From Termitomyces sp. T153 (taxonomy: Eukaryota; Basidiomycota; Agaricomycetes; Agaricales; Lyophyllaceae): a DNA stretch of 64,000 nt. This document shows, in pieces, positions 1-12,990 of the stretch. Where the stretch lies: assembly GCA_018296165.2 (NCBI GenBank), contig JACKQL020000015.1, positions 434,001 to 498,000 on the forward strand, in the 5' to 3' direction. The translations under genes were made by a program, and so were the position numbers. The first letter of the stretch is position 1, and each line of letters opens with the position of its first letter. The notes beneath the pieces were generated by a model. That model saw nothing but the letters and a program-made list of their open reading frames with translations. It did no database searches and was not told the DNA's origin.

Positions 1-399
1 GGTGCCCTCAGAAGTAGTCTGCCTGTGCCACTGAGGCCAAGGAAGAACACCAAGCTTGAGTTTGGGAGCACATGGCCATCTGTGTGTGTTGTGCTGGGCC
101 GCTCTCCTTTGCTGACCTGAACCTCCTGGATCCCCTGCCTCTGGCATCCCCCCATAGAGAGGCCCTCTACAAGGATGACTGGAGTAGTGGTGGAGCCCTG
201 GAGGAGGAAGGTGGAGAGGAGTTTGGCAGTGTACACAAACCAGAGCTCCCAGAGGAAGCAGTAGAGCTGGGGGACTAGATCTATGCCACCACCTTATGTC
301 TGCTGCCCTCCATTGCAGAGATCTGTGCTAGCCAGACTACATCCCAGTGGCTGGCCCAGGCATCTACTGCTAACTCTGCACCCTGGGAGTTCTGGGACA

Positions 400-3045
400 T
401 CATATCCCCCTACCTGCATGCATTCAAGGATGTGTTCTCCAAGGCCTTGTTTGACTCACTCCCAGAGCACAAGCAGTAGGACTATGCCATTGAGCTATTG
501 CCTGACTGCATGCCCACCAGTTGTGAAGTCTACCCATTAGCACCTAGAGAGCAGGACAAACTTGATGCCTTCCTGCAAGAGAATCTAGACTCTGGTCACA
601 TATGCCCTTCCAAATCTCCAATGGCTTCTCCAGTCTTTTTCATCAAAAAGAAAGATGGCTCACTCTGACTGGTTCAGGATCACCAGGTTCTCAATGCCAT
701 GACTGTGAAGAACCACTACCCCCTCTCCCTCATCTCTGAGCTCATCAACAAGCTCTGGGGTGTGTGGTACTTCACTAAACTGGACATTTGATGGGGCTAC
801 AATAACATGCATATCCAGGAGGGAGATGAATGGAAGGCCACCTTCCAGACCAACTGGGGACTATTCAAACCTCTTGTTATGTTCTTTGGACTCACCAACA
901 GCCTGGCCACCTTCCAGACAATGATGAAAAACATCTTCCAAGACCTCATTGCAGAAGGTGTAGTGTGTGTATACCTTGACAACATTCTCATCTACACTAG
1001 AACATTAGAAGAACACCACCACACCACCTGCCTTGTCTGAGAACATTTCTACCAGCACCAGCTCTACCTCAAACCAGAGAAGTGCAAGTTTGAGCAGACC
1101 CAGATTGAGTATCTTGGCCTGATCATCTCATACAGAGCTGTGAAGATGGACCCAGTGAAGGTAGCAGGCATGGCAGAGTGGCCAGAGCCCAAGAACAAGA
1201 AGGAGGTGCAGGTGTTCCTAGGCTTTGTGAACTTCTACCAGAGATTCATCCAGGACTTCTTGCATCATGCCTGCCTGCTATTTGACCTCACTGGGAAGGA
1301 CATTGTGTGGAGTTGGGGGCCTCTGGAGCAGATGGCCTTTAATCCCCTCAAGCATGCCATGACCTTGGGACCTGTCCTCCTTTTTCCAGATGATAACTCT
1401 CCCTTCCAGGTAGAAGCTGACAGCTCCAACTTTGCCACTGCAGCCATTCTTTTTTTTCATAGCAGTCTCTAGAGGATAGGAAGTGGCATCCAGTGGCCTT
1501 CTACTCTAAGAGCCTAAACACAGTAGAGCAGAACTATGAGATCCATGACAAGGAGATGCTGGCCATCATTCAGTTGTTTGAAGAGTGGTGGCACTTCCTG
1601 GAGGGCATGTGGCATAATTTCAAGGTCTGGATGGATCACAAGAACCTTGAATACTTCCAGACAACTAAGAAGCTCAACTGCTGACAGACCTGATGGTCCC
1701 TCTACCTAGCCAATTTTGACTTCTCATTGCACCACAAGCCCAGCCAGAGTATGGGTAAACTAGATACCCTGTCCCAGAGAGCAGACTACAGCACCAGGGA
1801 AGAGGACAACAGCAACATTGTGGAGGCACCCTGGAGAATGAAAAGCATTGGAGCTGGTATCATGGAATTACTGGTGGCCCCAGATGTCTCAGTATATTGG
1901 ATCCTACACTAGTACATGCAATCTCTGTCTCTAGACCAAACCCCAGTGCCACCTCCCTTCTGAACAGCTACACCTGCTGCCCATGCCTGTGGAGTGATGG
2001 AGTGTTGCCTCTGTAGACTTCATCATAGAGCTCCCCAATGCCCACAGTTACAATGTGATCATGGTGGTGGTGGACCTGTATAGCAAGCAAGCACACTTCA
2101 TTCTGACTCACACCACTTGCTCTGCCATGGGGCACTGCAAATCTGTACTGGAGGAACATTTGGAAGCTCCATGGCCTCTCCAATGCCTACATCTCTGACT
2201 GAGGGCCACAATTTGTAGCAGACTTTACTAGGGAGCTCTACCAACTACTTGGCATGAAGCTTCACACCTTCACCACCTACCACCTGCAGTTCAATGGCCA
2301 GACCAAATGTGTAAACTAGGAGTTGGAGCAGTACCTCCACCTCTTCTGCAACAAGTGCCAGAACAACTGGGACAAACTCCTCACTAACACCATGTTCCAA
2401 TACAACAACCACATTCATGCTTCCACACAATCTTCCCCATTCTTTCTTGATATGGGATAGCACCTGCACATGGGATTCAAACCCCAGGCATGGCTCTTGG
2501 AGAATGAAGCAGTAAACAAGTTTGTGGACCAGATGAAGAAGTCACAGGAGGAGGCCCAAGTAGCTCTGGCAAAGGCAAAGGATGACATGGCATGATACTA
2601 TGACTGCAAAAGGACCCCAGAGCACAAATACCAGCCTGGTGATTGAGTCTACCTGGATGCCTCTGATATTACAATTACCTGACCTTCAAAAAAGCTGTTG
2701 CACTGCCAACTAGGACCTTTTATAGTAGAACAACAGGTAGGGCCTCTAGCCTACCAACTCCAGCTCCCCATGGGGATGCACCAGCTTCATCCAGTGTTCA
2801 ACATGGTCAAATTGACTCTGGCACCAAGGGATCCTATTCCAGGACAACATCTGCCACCCCTGCCACCTCCAGTGGTGGTCAACAGTAATGAAGAGTAAGA
2901 AGTGGAGGAAATCTTGGATAGTCATTTATTCTGGCAATGACTACAATACAAGGTGAAGTGGAGGGGCTATGGGATTGAAAACATCTCCTGGGAACCACAG
3001 AAGAATGTACATGCCCCTAGGCTCATCAAGGAGTTCTAGAGGAAG
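400..3045 (+). pseudogene. G1 pol pseudogene (RT-RNase H-integrase-chromodomain)
   Basis: The reverse transcriptase lies at about 420-1060, with the KKKDGSL block near 650 and the catalytic block read as YLDNILIY at about 969-992. The second catalytic Asp is therefore Asn (codon AAC at 981-983). RNase H lies at about 1380-1790 with EADSS, EMLAII and MDHKN marking its acidic residues. The integrase core lies at about 1990-2640 and starts VDFIIELPNAHSYN. The GPF segment is near 2715-2790 and the chromodomain (VKWRGY, ISWEP) at about 2900-3040. TGA stops at 666-668 and 789-791 stand where relatives have Arg, consistent with CGA to TGA. Frameshifts in the integrase rule out function. Confidence 0.9.
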
Positions 3046-3161
3046 CACCCAGACACTCCACATACCATACAAGGAATCTATTTTATTTCACTGGTGAACA
3101 GAGCAATCAGGAACTTTATCTACTCTGCATGTTGAGATGCCATGTGCTAGAGGAGGGGTGA

Positions 3162-3508
3162 TGTCAGGAGACTTTGATTTCCAACTTCTATGACTTGCTC
3201 CAGCATCTCTGCAGCTAGTTCAATGTCTCTGGAACTCATTTCAGAACTCCAGAGATCTCTGGAGACCCATAGAACTTTCTGTATTACCTCACCAATTATC
3301 TTCCTAGGGTAAGGGCTAGCTCCAGCCTTCTGTACAGTCACTCCCATGCCTCTGCTGCCTGGTAATGCACTGCACTGAGCAGTGGGGATCCTTAGACTTG
3401 TTCTCTTTGGATCCCCCTCTGCTAGGTGATTAGTTCCTGCTTGTATCTTTGTTTATTTGCTAATATACTTTGGATTCCCCTCTGCTAGCTGCATGACTCA
3501 GATCTGCA
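3162..3508 (+). repeat. Probable 3' LTR of G1
   Basis: The segment follows a purine-rich tract and begins with TGTCAGG. It ends near a TGCA, just before the integrase of the opposite element begins to read on the minus strand. It holds no coding, and a short duplicated motif (GGATYCCCCTCTGCTAG) occurs at about 3410 and 3472. The matching 5' LTR is not in the window, so both ends are inferred; the left end is better supported than the right. Confidence 0.5.
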
Positions 3509-5760
3509 ACCCCAGAGATTGTCCTTACAAGTTCTGTATGCCAGTTGTTCTGCAAATAGTTAACATAAAGGCAGAGATACTGTTCCAACATCTGGTTTAC
3601 TCTGTCTGTTTGCCCATCAGTCTCCAGATGATAAGTAGTCAATAGGTTGGTCTTAATTTTGAGGGCCTTGCATAACAATTGCCAAAAGCAGGTGACAAAC
3701 AGTGGGCTGCAGTTGGAGATGATGTTGTCTGGGAGTCTGTGCTTAGAGAATCTGTGTTTGAGAAAGAGTTTGGCAAACTCTGGAGCATTGTCAGTGGTGT
3801 GGCAGGTGATGAAGAGGGCTTGTTTGGTGAGGTGGCAGATGACCACAAGTATTGCATCAAAGCCTTTGGAGTTGAGGAGTTCAACAATGTGGTCCATCAA
3901 TATTGAGGACCAGGAGTGGCAACCAATGGGGAGGGGCTTCAGTAGGCCATAAGGGCAGTGGCAGGGTACTTTGGCCCTGAAGCATGGTTCACAGGCCCTT
4001 ACATATCATGTGACATCCTTCTTCATTCCTGGCCAAAAGTAAGTCCTGAAAATGAGTTGGAGAGTCTTACAAATTCCTGGGTGTTCCCAGAGTTTGTGGT
4101 TGTGGTGCTGCTAGAGTATGTCAAGGCAGATGGCCTTGTGGTCTGGAGCATAGATGTGTCCCTCTTGGAGTAGGAGGCAATGGTCCAGAGATAGCATGAA
4201 GGGGTTGCTGACTGTTGACTTGTCAGTGGAGTTGTTGCAGAGGTCATGCTGGGTGAAGAAGGAGTTCAGGGGTGCATTTCATATTTGGTGGAGGATCCCT
4301 TCTTCATTCATAATCAGCATGGCATGCAAATGCTCAGAGGGAATTACCACTCAATGATTGAATGCATTCCACTCAGCCTCAAACAACTTCTTTGGATACA
4401 TATCAGGCCTCTGAGTGAGGGTGTCAGGCTTTGCATCAAGTCATCTGGGGCAGTAGTGGATGGTAAAGTTGTACTCTGAGAGTGTTTCCAACCAGCAAGC
4501 TTGGCAGCAGCTGAGTTGTTTTGTGGTTGTAAAGTATTGCAGACTGTTGTGGTCAGAGTAGACTTGGATGTGTTGTGGAGATCCTTTGAAGTAGGCCCTC
4601 CACTGGTGGAAGGCTTCAACAATAGCAAGGAGCTCTTTGTTGTAGATGTTGTAGTTGAGCTTTGCAGGGATCATTGAGTGGGTGTAGAAGGCAATGGAAT
4701 AGAGATCCTTGCCACTGGAGTCCATTTGGGAGAGTATGCTGGTGATGGCATAGTCAGAGACATTGCATTTAAGTACTATTAGTAGGGAGGGGTTGAAATG
4801 GCAGAGAATTGGGGTGGAGGTGAAGGCTTTCTTGAGGAGGGTGAATACACTTTGGCACTTGCTGTCCCAGTCCCAAGGGGTGTCCTTCTGTGTGAGTTGA
4901 TCGAGGGATTTGGTGATTTCAGAGTAGTTGTTGATGAACTGACAATAAAAGTTAGCAAATCCCAGGAATGACTGTACTTTCTTGACATTCTGAAGTGGAG
5001 GCCAATTAAGGATGGCCTTGACCTTGGTAGGGTCCATGCATATGCTGTCTTGGGTAACAATAACTCCAAGGTATTTGACCTTTGTAGTATGAAAAGAGCA
5101 CTTCTTGGATTTGGCATGAAGGTAGTACTTCCAGAGTCATTCTAAGACATGGAAGATGTGCTCCAGATGTTCCTCCAGTGAGTTTGAGTAGATCAGAATG
5201 TTGTCCAGATACACAATAACAAAAATGTTGTTCATGAAGTACTGGAAGGTGGCAGGGGAGTTAGTCATTCTGAAAGGCATCACTAGATACTCAGAGAGGC
5301 CATAGCGGATGTAGAAGGTGGTCTTCCATTCATACTCCAGAGCAATCTAGACATTGTTATAGCCAGAGTGGAGGTCTATCTTTGTGTAGATCTTGGCACT
5401 GCAGAGGTGGTCAACAAGGTCACCAATTGGGGGGAGAGAATACTGGTTCTTTTTATTGACTTTGTTGAGTCCCTGGTAATCAACACAGAGTTGGAGAGAC
5501 CCATCCTTCTTCTTGGCAAACAGGACTAGAGCACCAGCAGCAGAGATCAAGGGGCATATAAAACCCTTGCTGAGCATGTTGTTGAGGTAATTCTTCAGGG
5601 CCTGGAGTTTGATCTCAGACATGTTGTAGATCTTGCCAAAAGGGGGAGAGGTACCTTCTTTGAGATCAACTTTGTGATTGTAGGAGCAGTGCAGAGGAAG
5701 TTTTTTGGCACTCTCTTCAAAGAATACATCAACATACTCATGATACTCCAGAGAAACTAC
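3500..5760 (-). pseudogene. G2 pol pseudogene (RT, RNase H, integrase)
   Basis: The reverse transcriptase begins near 5700-5620 ([31 protein letters not shown]). Its catalytic block reads YLDNILIYS at about 5214-5190, again with Asn (codon at 5202-5200) for the second Asp. RNase H follows at about 4800-4440: SDYAITSILSQ, KELLAIVEAFHQW, YSDHNSLQYF. The integrase zinc-binding and core region is at about 4050-3520, with MDHIVELLNSKGFDAILVV and then LETDGQTDRVNQ. The reading jumps frame several times and ends inside the integrase core. It is a clear relative of agaricomycete gypsy polyproteins but not functional. Confidence 0.9.
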
Positions 5761-6261
5761 TTTGTGTAGGATTCACTACTCCGTCTTTGGTTCTGGCAGG
5801 GTAGTTCAGCACAGAGATATTCCTCTGGTAGGGCTGGTGTGATTTGAAGCTGAAAGGCAGGAATACTGTCTTGTAGAATATGTGCAAAGGGGATGGCACC
5901 AATAATTGATGTTGAGGGCTTCTGGATCAATGGGAGTGGGTGTTGGAGTGGCAGCAGCTGGGTCCACAGTTGTGGCAGGGTTGTCTGAAGTGGTTAGGTG
6001 TCATTGGTTGGGGTACCACAGGCCTTTGTATCAATTCCTGGGTATGTTGTGAAGCCATCAAGTTTTATTCAAGGAGGACTAGGGCAGAGTTGTGCTTTCC
6101 TTCCTTTCTTTGTCATCCTTGAGGATCAAGGGAGTTTGAGTTGCTCCAGAGGTACTGAAGTTGAGGTTGGGAGCATTAGAGCTTAAGGTGGACTGGATGT
6201 GGAAGGGAATAGTGGCTGCTAGGCCTGCTTTAGAGCCTGGGAATCACATTGTGAGGTTCTT

Positions 6262-7032
6262 CTAGTTGATGTTGTAGTTGACATCCTGCAGCCACAGAAG
6301 TCCAAGCATGATTGGAGTTGATTTTGGGAGTTGTATAATGAGATGCCAGACCTGGATTCTTAAGTCATTGTTGAAAGTGAGAGCATTGTTGTGGTATTGT
6401 GTGATTCTGGTTGAGGTGGGGCTTCTGTCAAAGAGCTGGATCTCAAGGGGTTTGCTAAGGTTGCTGTTGGAGAGGTTGAGCTGGTTGCCAATGAAGGTGC
6501 TGGAGGCACTGCTGTTGACAAGGATGGGGAGGACCATTGGAGAATTGTCAAGCTGGACATTGATAATGAACAATCATGCAGACTTTGAGCAGAGCTGTGG
6601 GGGAGTCTGGGGAATGTCAGTGGTACCTTCAGGGCCCTCAGAGTGGGGTGAGACAGTCAATGCAGGGGTTGGTGGAGCAAAGCCATGAGAATCTCAGGAT
6701 AACAGGGGCAGAGGCATGTAATTTAGTGATTAATAGCCAGAGGCTCTGTTGTCATTTGTTAGCAAAGATCATAGCTGTCTCCATGCAGTGTGTAATGTCT
6801 CCAGCAGAGTGGGGTTGCTGTTGAAGAGCTTGAGGAGGATTGGGGTGGGGAGGCATTGGAAGTGTTGGAGAGCAAGTGCTATCAGAGATTTGTCAATAAA
6901 GTTGTTGGTGGCACCACTGTCAACCAGAGTGGGAATGGAGTTGGCAGAGAAGGGAAGGGTGGTGTAGAGGAGAAGGGTGTAGAAGGAGTGGGAGGAGAGA
7001 TGTGCTGGGAGGGTGTTTGGAGAGAGTACCAT
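6262..7032 (-). pseudogene. G2 retropepsin region with two active-site motifs
   Basis: Two aspartic-protease-like segments lie in series on the minus strand. The upstream one (7032-6769) carries LVDSGATNNFIDKSL, a good D-S/T-G-A retropepsin active site. The downstream one (6573-6262) carries LVNSSASSTFIGNQL, a degenerate copy with Asn for the catalytic Asp, followed by IMLGLLWLQDVNYNI, the usual C-terminal flap-side block of gypsy proteases. Gypsy elements normally have one such domain. The arrangement may be a tandem duplication or a scar of recombination between two elements. Confidence 0.65.
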
Positions 7033-7079
7033 TGTGTGGAAGAGTGTAGTCAGGGTTGAGAAGATGTCAGTGTCTGGTC

Positions 7080-9420
7080 TGTAGTCTAGTGTGTCTTTGA
7101 GACCTAAACTGCTGACTCATTTTCCATAAACTGGTAGTTGCAGTCCTCTCTGTTGATAGTTTATACAGCATGTCCCATTACCTGGCATTTAGGGCAACTA
7201 CCAATGAAATGTCTCTGCTCACCACATTAAATGCATATGCCCTTCTTCTGTTGCTTCTCCTGGGTCTCCTCTGACACATTGATCCAAGGCCTATTCCAAG
7301 TCTTGTTTGCATATAGGGCTTCTTGATTGTAGGTAGAGTCTAGAGCATCATTGAGGTCTTGGGAGTTGTTGGGAGTGGCATCCAGGGGCTTTAGAGCTTT
7401 ATGGAGGTTAGCAGTGTTGAGTTGGGCAGGTGGGCAGAATCCTGGAAGTTAGTTGGTGCTGGGAGATCCTCAGCCTGGAGGGAAGTGGGATGCAGAGTTG
7501 GTGGGGGCTGTAGAAAGCAAGGGTTGAGTACCTTTAGTTGCTCTGGGTTGCTAGTTGGAGTTGCCAGAGGTGTTCCAGTTAGTCTGCAGTGTCATGTTTT
7601 TGCTTTAGTCTTCCCAATAGTGTTGATTGACCTGTGTAATGAGCACTTTGTAACCATTGTATGTAGTCTGCTTGGGTGTGAGGTGGAGGATGTTCTTGAT
7701 GCATTGAGGTAGGGTGAAACAGAGGGCAAATCAGAGGGCATTGTAGTTCCATCCTGTTTTGTAGGCCTCTTGTTCAAACCATACAATGAAGGTCATGAAA
7801 CGTCTGTTGTTGCACATCTGGAAATTGAAGAGGTTTTCCTCTGCTTCCACTACAGTGTCAAATACACCAAACTTACTAGAGAACTCCTATGTAAACACAA
7901 GCCAGTTGGAGAGCATGGAGTTGTTGGGGTCAAACCAGAGCAGCACCATATAGTGATTGAAGGTGATGCTCTTTAAATACAATGCACCAAAGGCCACTCA
8001 TGAGCTCCCAAGTTAGAAAGTGATAGGCTTAGCTTGGAACATTGTGAGGCATTGTATCAAGAAGATTCTCTATTTCTAGGAGTTGCAACCAGTGAAGCAA
8101 GAGCCTAGGGCCCAGCAAGGGGGAGGGGGTCTGCCAAGAGTTGGTGGTCCAAAGTAATTGTTGTCAGCAGAAGGGTTGGGTAGTAGAACTGGCAGACAAC
8201 AAGGGGAGTTGTTGGAGAAGGAGGATCAAGGTGCTCTGGGCCTGTGGATTGGCATGGAGAGATTGGAGCATTCTAGCAGGGTTGGGGTATGTTTGGAGGT
8301 GTGTTTTCACAGGGGGTGCAGAGGTCAAAATGGGGGGGTCTGTCTCAAGGTGGTCCTGGGATGCCATTGTAAGGGGCAGGTTCTTTGCTGAGGTTCCCAG
8401 GCTTGTCAATGTAGGAGAGGATTTGGTTGTCATTGTCAATGTATGAAGGGGGCCTCTGAATATAGGGCTCAGGAGTGGCACATTGGTCCCAGGTACAGAA
8501 GGTGCTGGGGATGGAGTTTGCCCTAAGATGAGCAGAGAGGACCAAGGTATGGGCAGCAGGTTGGTCAAAAAGTTCTCCAGCAGGATTGAGGTCCCTCAGA
8601 ATGTTGGACACAGCATTGAGCTCTTCTTGCTGATGGGGAATTGCTTTATACTCTGGTGGGTTCTTCTCATTGCATATGGAAGGAGCAAGCAGAGTCTAGA
8701 GGGTCTTCAAATTAATGGGGGTTCAGGCTAGTGTGGGTTTCTTCAACCAGAGCACAAAGCTTGTTTTGGAGATTGGCATCAATTCCCAAAGTGCCTTGCA
8801 TAGTTTTGGGAAGGGTTCCTTGTAGATAGCATTTGTGGAAGTTGAGGAGGTAATCTGCCTAAACCTCCAGATTTGCTGGGGTATCATGATAATCCAAGCT
8901 AACAAGGCGGGCATAAGCACATCTTGCAAACTCCATAAAGGAGAGGCAGAGGAAGCAGAGGACTTTGTCATGCTGCTGGATGTAGGCTTCAACTCATTGC
9001 TGTCTAGGGGAAGGAGGGATTTGAGCAGGAAATGGCAGTCAAGAGGGGGTATAATTATCTGGCTGTTCCAGAGAAGTTGGGGCCACAGCAGGAACAGAGT
9101 AGACATAGTAGTGAGCAGGTGGAAGGTTGGTGGAGTTGGGCAGTGCTGGAGGTGCTTCAGAAAATCCTCTGGAGTACATGTGTGAGTAATTACCATTAGT
9201 GGAGAATGTTGGGGGGCAGTGCCAGCCTGGAGGTATTCCTTGGCTGATGGAGGAGGTGTAGAATGCCTGGTTTAGATCCAGAGTCCAATGACAAGGAATG
9301 TACTGATCTGTGGGGAGGCCTGGATAGAACAGAGCATAGTAATTTTTAGGTACCAGCCTACTGTAGATGTCAGTTGGGTAGCCAGCAGGGTTGAACACAG
9401 GGTTGTATGCAGATATTGAG
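7080..9420 (-). pseudogene. G2 gag-like region with CCHC zinc knuckle
   Basis: On the minus strand near 7240-7195 the reading gives C-x2-C-x4-H-x4-C (CGEQRHFIGSC in its core), the nucleocapsid zinc knuckle; one of the two x positions in the first gap is now a stop codon. Upstream, at 8570-7600 and 9400-8720, the translated pieces are rich in Pro, Ser and Thr, as gag proteins of this family often are. They are scattered over different frames. No individual open frame is long enough to be a working gag. Confidence 0.6.
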
Positions 9421-9479
9421 AATGGAGTAAGGGGGAGTCTTGATATTATGTCAGGTTCTGCTGACCATGGAGGCTCAGC

Positions 9480-10095
9480 TTAACTGAGTGAGTCCTTACT
9501 AGGCAGACATGATGTCCTGCACTTATAACCTAGCACTTTAGAGATGGTTTGGACTTCAGATACTTGCAAGGAGAAGCTAAGGAGAGTGGTCTGAGCAAGT
9601 CTGGGGTAGCCTGGAGAAGTCTAAGACCAAGTATATTAAGCATTGGGCTTGGGTGGGCATCAGGCACAAGTTCATAAGCAAAATGTATGGACTGTGGAGC
9701 AAGCAGAGGCTTTGTAAGTGATGGGAGCAGAGCCAGAGTTTGATTGGAGATCAATCAAGAGTGATGGGTTCCAGAGTCAAGCATAGGGCAAGGTCTGGAG
9801 TTATCATACAAATGTTTGAAGGGTTGTAGCATAGGTGCAGAATTTGTAATGACATCAGAGTTGAAAGGAACTTGGAAATGATAAGGAAACAGAGATGGAC
9901 AAGATGAGATGTAGTCAAGATGAGACAGAACTGAGAAAAGGAATAGATTTGAGACTAAAAATAGAAATAAAGACAAGACTGGAAAACATGACAGAAGGAA
10001 ACATGAGACACAAGAAACCAAGTAAAGCAGGTAATATCAAGACTAAGGTAACAGATGCTACTCTATGCATTATATACTAACTACTGGACCTCCTC
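9480..10095 (-). repeat. Possible 5' LTR or leader of G2
   Basis: This stretch lies where the 5' LTR of G2 should be. On the minus strand it is pyrimidine-rich (about 10030-9880) and has a TATA-like TATATAAT at about 10080-10066. No second LTR copy is available for comparison because the 3' end of G2 is missing, so the assignment is inference from position and composition only. Confidence 0.3.
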
Positions 10096-12990
10096 TGGGG
10101 AATGAAGGTGCAGGGCTTGTTGGAGCTGTGTGGAGTTGATGGGTGTCAGCTCTGATTGGATGGTGGGCCTGGTAACACTCTGATGGGAGTTGATGGGAAT
10201 GCAGTCTGCCCCATAGTTGTCAGAGAGTTCTGGAGTAGTTGTGTGGGTTGTAGGAACAAGCCAGTAATGTGTGCTTGGGTCAGGAAAGGTGTCAGAGAGG
10301 CTTGGGGCTTCATGGGGGAGAGGGGGAACTGAGGAAGCTCACAGGGGATACACTGGGGTTTGCCAGGAGGCCATCAGGGTTTGCTGAGGAAGTGTCAGAG
10401 TTAGTAGGGATGGGTGCCATGGTTGAACAAAGGCTGGAGTGAGTCAGGGGGGTGTTGGAGGGAACTTTGGAAAGGCAGGGTGGCTTGGAGGAGAGGTCTG
10501 AAGGTCTAGGAGTGGGTCATGACAATTTCTTCTCAAACTGACACATTGCAGTTAACAGGATCTCAAGGTTAAATAATCTACTCACTTGATTCTGAAGCTT
10601 GAATGCCTTTTCCCAAGCCTTTTTCAACTTGGTAGCATTCTTGACAGTGAATAGATCATTGTTAGTGCATGCAACTTCAAAATCAAAACATGACTTAAAG
10701 GGCTTCCTTCCAAGGCTCAAAATCTAGGGCTGAGATTTCTTGACCAGGGCACCAATCATGATATGATCCTGTTTTGGTTGGGACTCCTGAATGTGGATGA
10801 TATTCAATTGTAAATGACCTCTTCCAATAAGTTTGAGGCTGATAGACTCAGTGAACCTTGGCTTGGAGTGTTCTTTGAATCAGCCTGTATGACTCCAGCT
10901 TTGCGTGAGTCTCTATACCTATACTGAAAGGAATTGAATACAATACAGTTAAAGCAATACATAGTTTTTTTTGAGTCTGATTTGATGTACATGGCACATA
11001 GTGCCATGTTGCATGGTACATCAGAGGCTAGTACTCTACAAGGGCCATGAGATGCCACACCCTCCCACATACATGGTGAATAAGTGGGCCAGCTTTCCTT
11101 CACCATTTTAGGCTGCACCTCCCTGTTAGAACCCTGTCAGGAAACTGATGGTATAGTATGGCAGAAATGAGAGTGTCAGCAACAAGTGCTGCCCATGGGG
11201 CAGGTGGCTGCAATACATAGTATTATGAGCTTGTGCTTATTACCTCTTGCCCCTGTTCAACATTCTCAAATGCATTGTCAATGGGCATTGCATCAAAAGA
11301 ACCAATATCTATAAAACAATCCAAATCATTTGTTGTTGTATTGATAGGCATGCCTGAATTGATATTGGTACTTGTGAAGTGCTTGCCTGATGGAATATTG
11401 AGATCCCTGTACCAAGCCTTGGTTGTCTATTATGAATCATTATTAGCTTCTGAAAGTTGAGCTTAGGCAAGTGTCCCAAGTACCTCTGCCTGATATTGAG
11501 TCAAGATGTTCAAAAAAATGCTGCATCTTTACATGCTCTTTCCAGTCTCTTCAGACATGCCTTCTTATGAGGCCCAAATCTCCAATTCTTACAGGCCTTC
11601 CCCCAAACTCCACACCTTGTATACCTATATGGAGTTACAGTACACTTGGAACAAATGACAGAAACAACAAAAATGCATTGATAAATTATGCTCTGATCAG
11701 GTTAACAGGCTATTTAATCAGACCCAATTAGGGAAGCCAGCCAACCTGATTTGACCTATCTTGGTTTTGAACCTGATTAGGCATCAGGGAATTTTCCAAC
11801 ACATGTACAATGAGAATATCAACAAGGCGTCCACTATATCTTTGGGATGAATCAAACTTAACCACAGCCCACCTTCATAGAAGAAGCCAAGACTTTGGCT
11901 GTATACAATGTCACTCCAGACAAACTATGGTATGACAGGAAGCCAAAGTACTCCTATATTTGTACAATTAGCTGCCAGGCATTTGTGTCAGGATCTTACA
12001 CAGTGGCTCGATATAGTGGGGATGGGTGCAATCATGAGAAAGTCCTAATCCTCAGGGACTTTCTAGCTGTAGGCATGCTGAAATGGTACCTACAACATGT
12101 GATACATGTCAACAGGACCCAGTCCCACTGGAGATTCAAGGATGTGATCCTCAGATAGTATTATTGGTTTGTACAACCCTTGACAATGCACAATGCCTGT
12201 GACAGATTCCATAATACAGTGTATGCAATTGAAGAAGGAGTGAAAGGCTGAATGGATGCAGTGCTTCTGTACAGTGGAGAAGCAGCATGACAAGCAACCC
12301 TGACTATCTGGTGGACCAAGATGACCCACCAGAGAAGAGGCAGCAGTTGAGGACAGGGCTTAGGCAGCTAACAAGCCTACCCAACAATCACCCATCCCTG
12401 CTGATCCTGGAGAAAGAGTATCAAAGTACTCTTCAAGAGGGGGAGAAGATAGCATGGCCCTCAGAGGCATTGAAACCAGTTGTGCAATTACCTTCAAAAG
12501 TAGAAGTAGCACAGCAGTCAAGCAAGAAGGATCAGACTGATCCTTTTAGAATGAAGGAACAAAGGATTTGGAACAGAAGGATTTGGAACAGACCAGTTCC
12601 AAAGCTGATCTTCAAATGGGCATACAACCCACAAATGCCACCAGAATAAAATCAGGTCATTGCAGACTGACATGGCAAGAAGGGGTAAGATGAGCAACCT
12701 CTACTGCTGAGATATATAGGATGGCTATGGAGGATGAAATATCCAAGCCTAGCAAGTTTGAATACTTGTGGGGTGAATCAAGGTGTAGGACAGGATGTAT
12801 TCCTACATAGTTGAACATCCCAGATGAATTGTAGATTTGTTTAATGACCTTGCAGAATAAGATACAAGGGTAGTACCTATAAGGGGATGAGCATTCTGTG
12901 GATAAACCCAATGGAAATCAGGCAGTCACAAGCAACAAGTGAGAGTTAAAGGAGCACAAGGCAGCTAAGAGTCAGGCAAGGGGCAAGCAC
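10096..12990. other. Degenerate repeat DNA, no gene recognised
   Basis: CpG-poor DNA with scattered short open frames on both strands. The longest plausible pieces are plus 11895-12158 and plus 12287-12649, the latter Gln/Lys-rich. None matches a family I recognise. They may be the gag region of the third gypsy element, which starts just downstream on the same strand, but no zinc knuckle or protease motif is visible. Confidence 0.4.

Larger units (their letters stand above)
1..3508 (+). mobile_element. Ty3/gypsy chromovirus remnant G1, 5' cut by window edge
   Basis: Conceptual translation on the plus strand gives, in order, reverse transcriptase, RNase H, integrase, a GPY/F-like segment and a chromodomain. 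That is the Ty3/gypsy chromovirus order. A purine-rich tract around 3148-3158 followed by TGTCAGG at 3162 marks the likely polypurine tract and the start of the 3' LTR. The 5' part (gag, protease, 5' LTR) is outside the window or unrecognisable; 1-400 shows only weak linker-like coding. The element is dead, with many in-frame stops, and CpG is nearly absent. Its LTR abuts a second gypsy element lying in the opposite orientation. Confidence 0.85.
3509..10095 (-). mobile_element. Ty3/gypsy remnant G2, minus strand, 3' end truncated in integrase
   Basis: Read on the minus strand the order is gag-like proline-rich protein with a CCHC knuckle, protease, RT, RNase H and integrase. The integrase stops abruptly near 3520, next to the LTR of G1, so the 3' end of G2 was lost or interrupted there. 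The family differs from G1: the protease is preceded by a long proline/serine-rich gag and no chromodomain remains. CpG is almost absent throughout, and stops and frameshifts occur in every domain. Confidence 0.85.
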
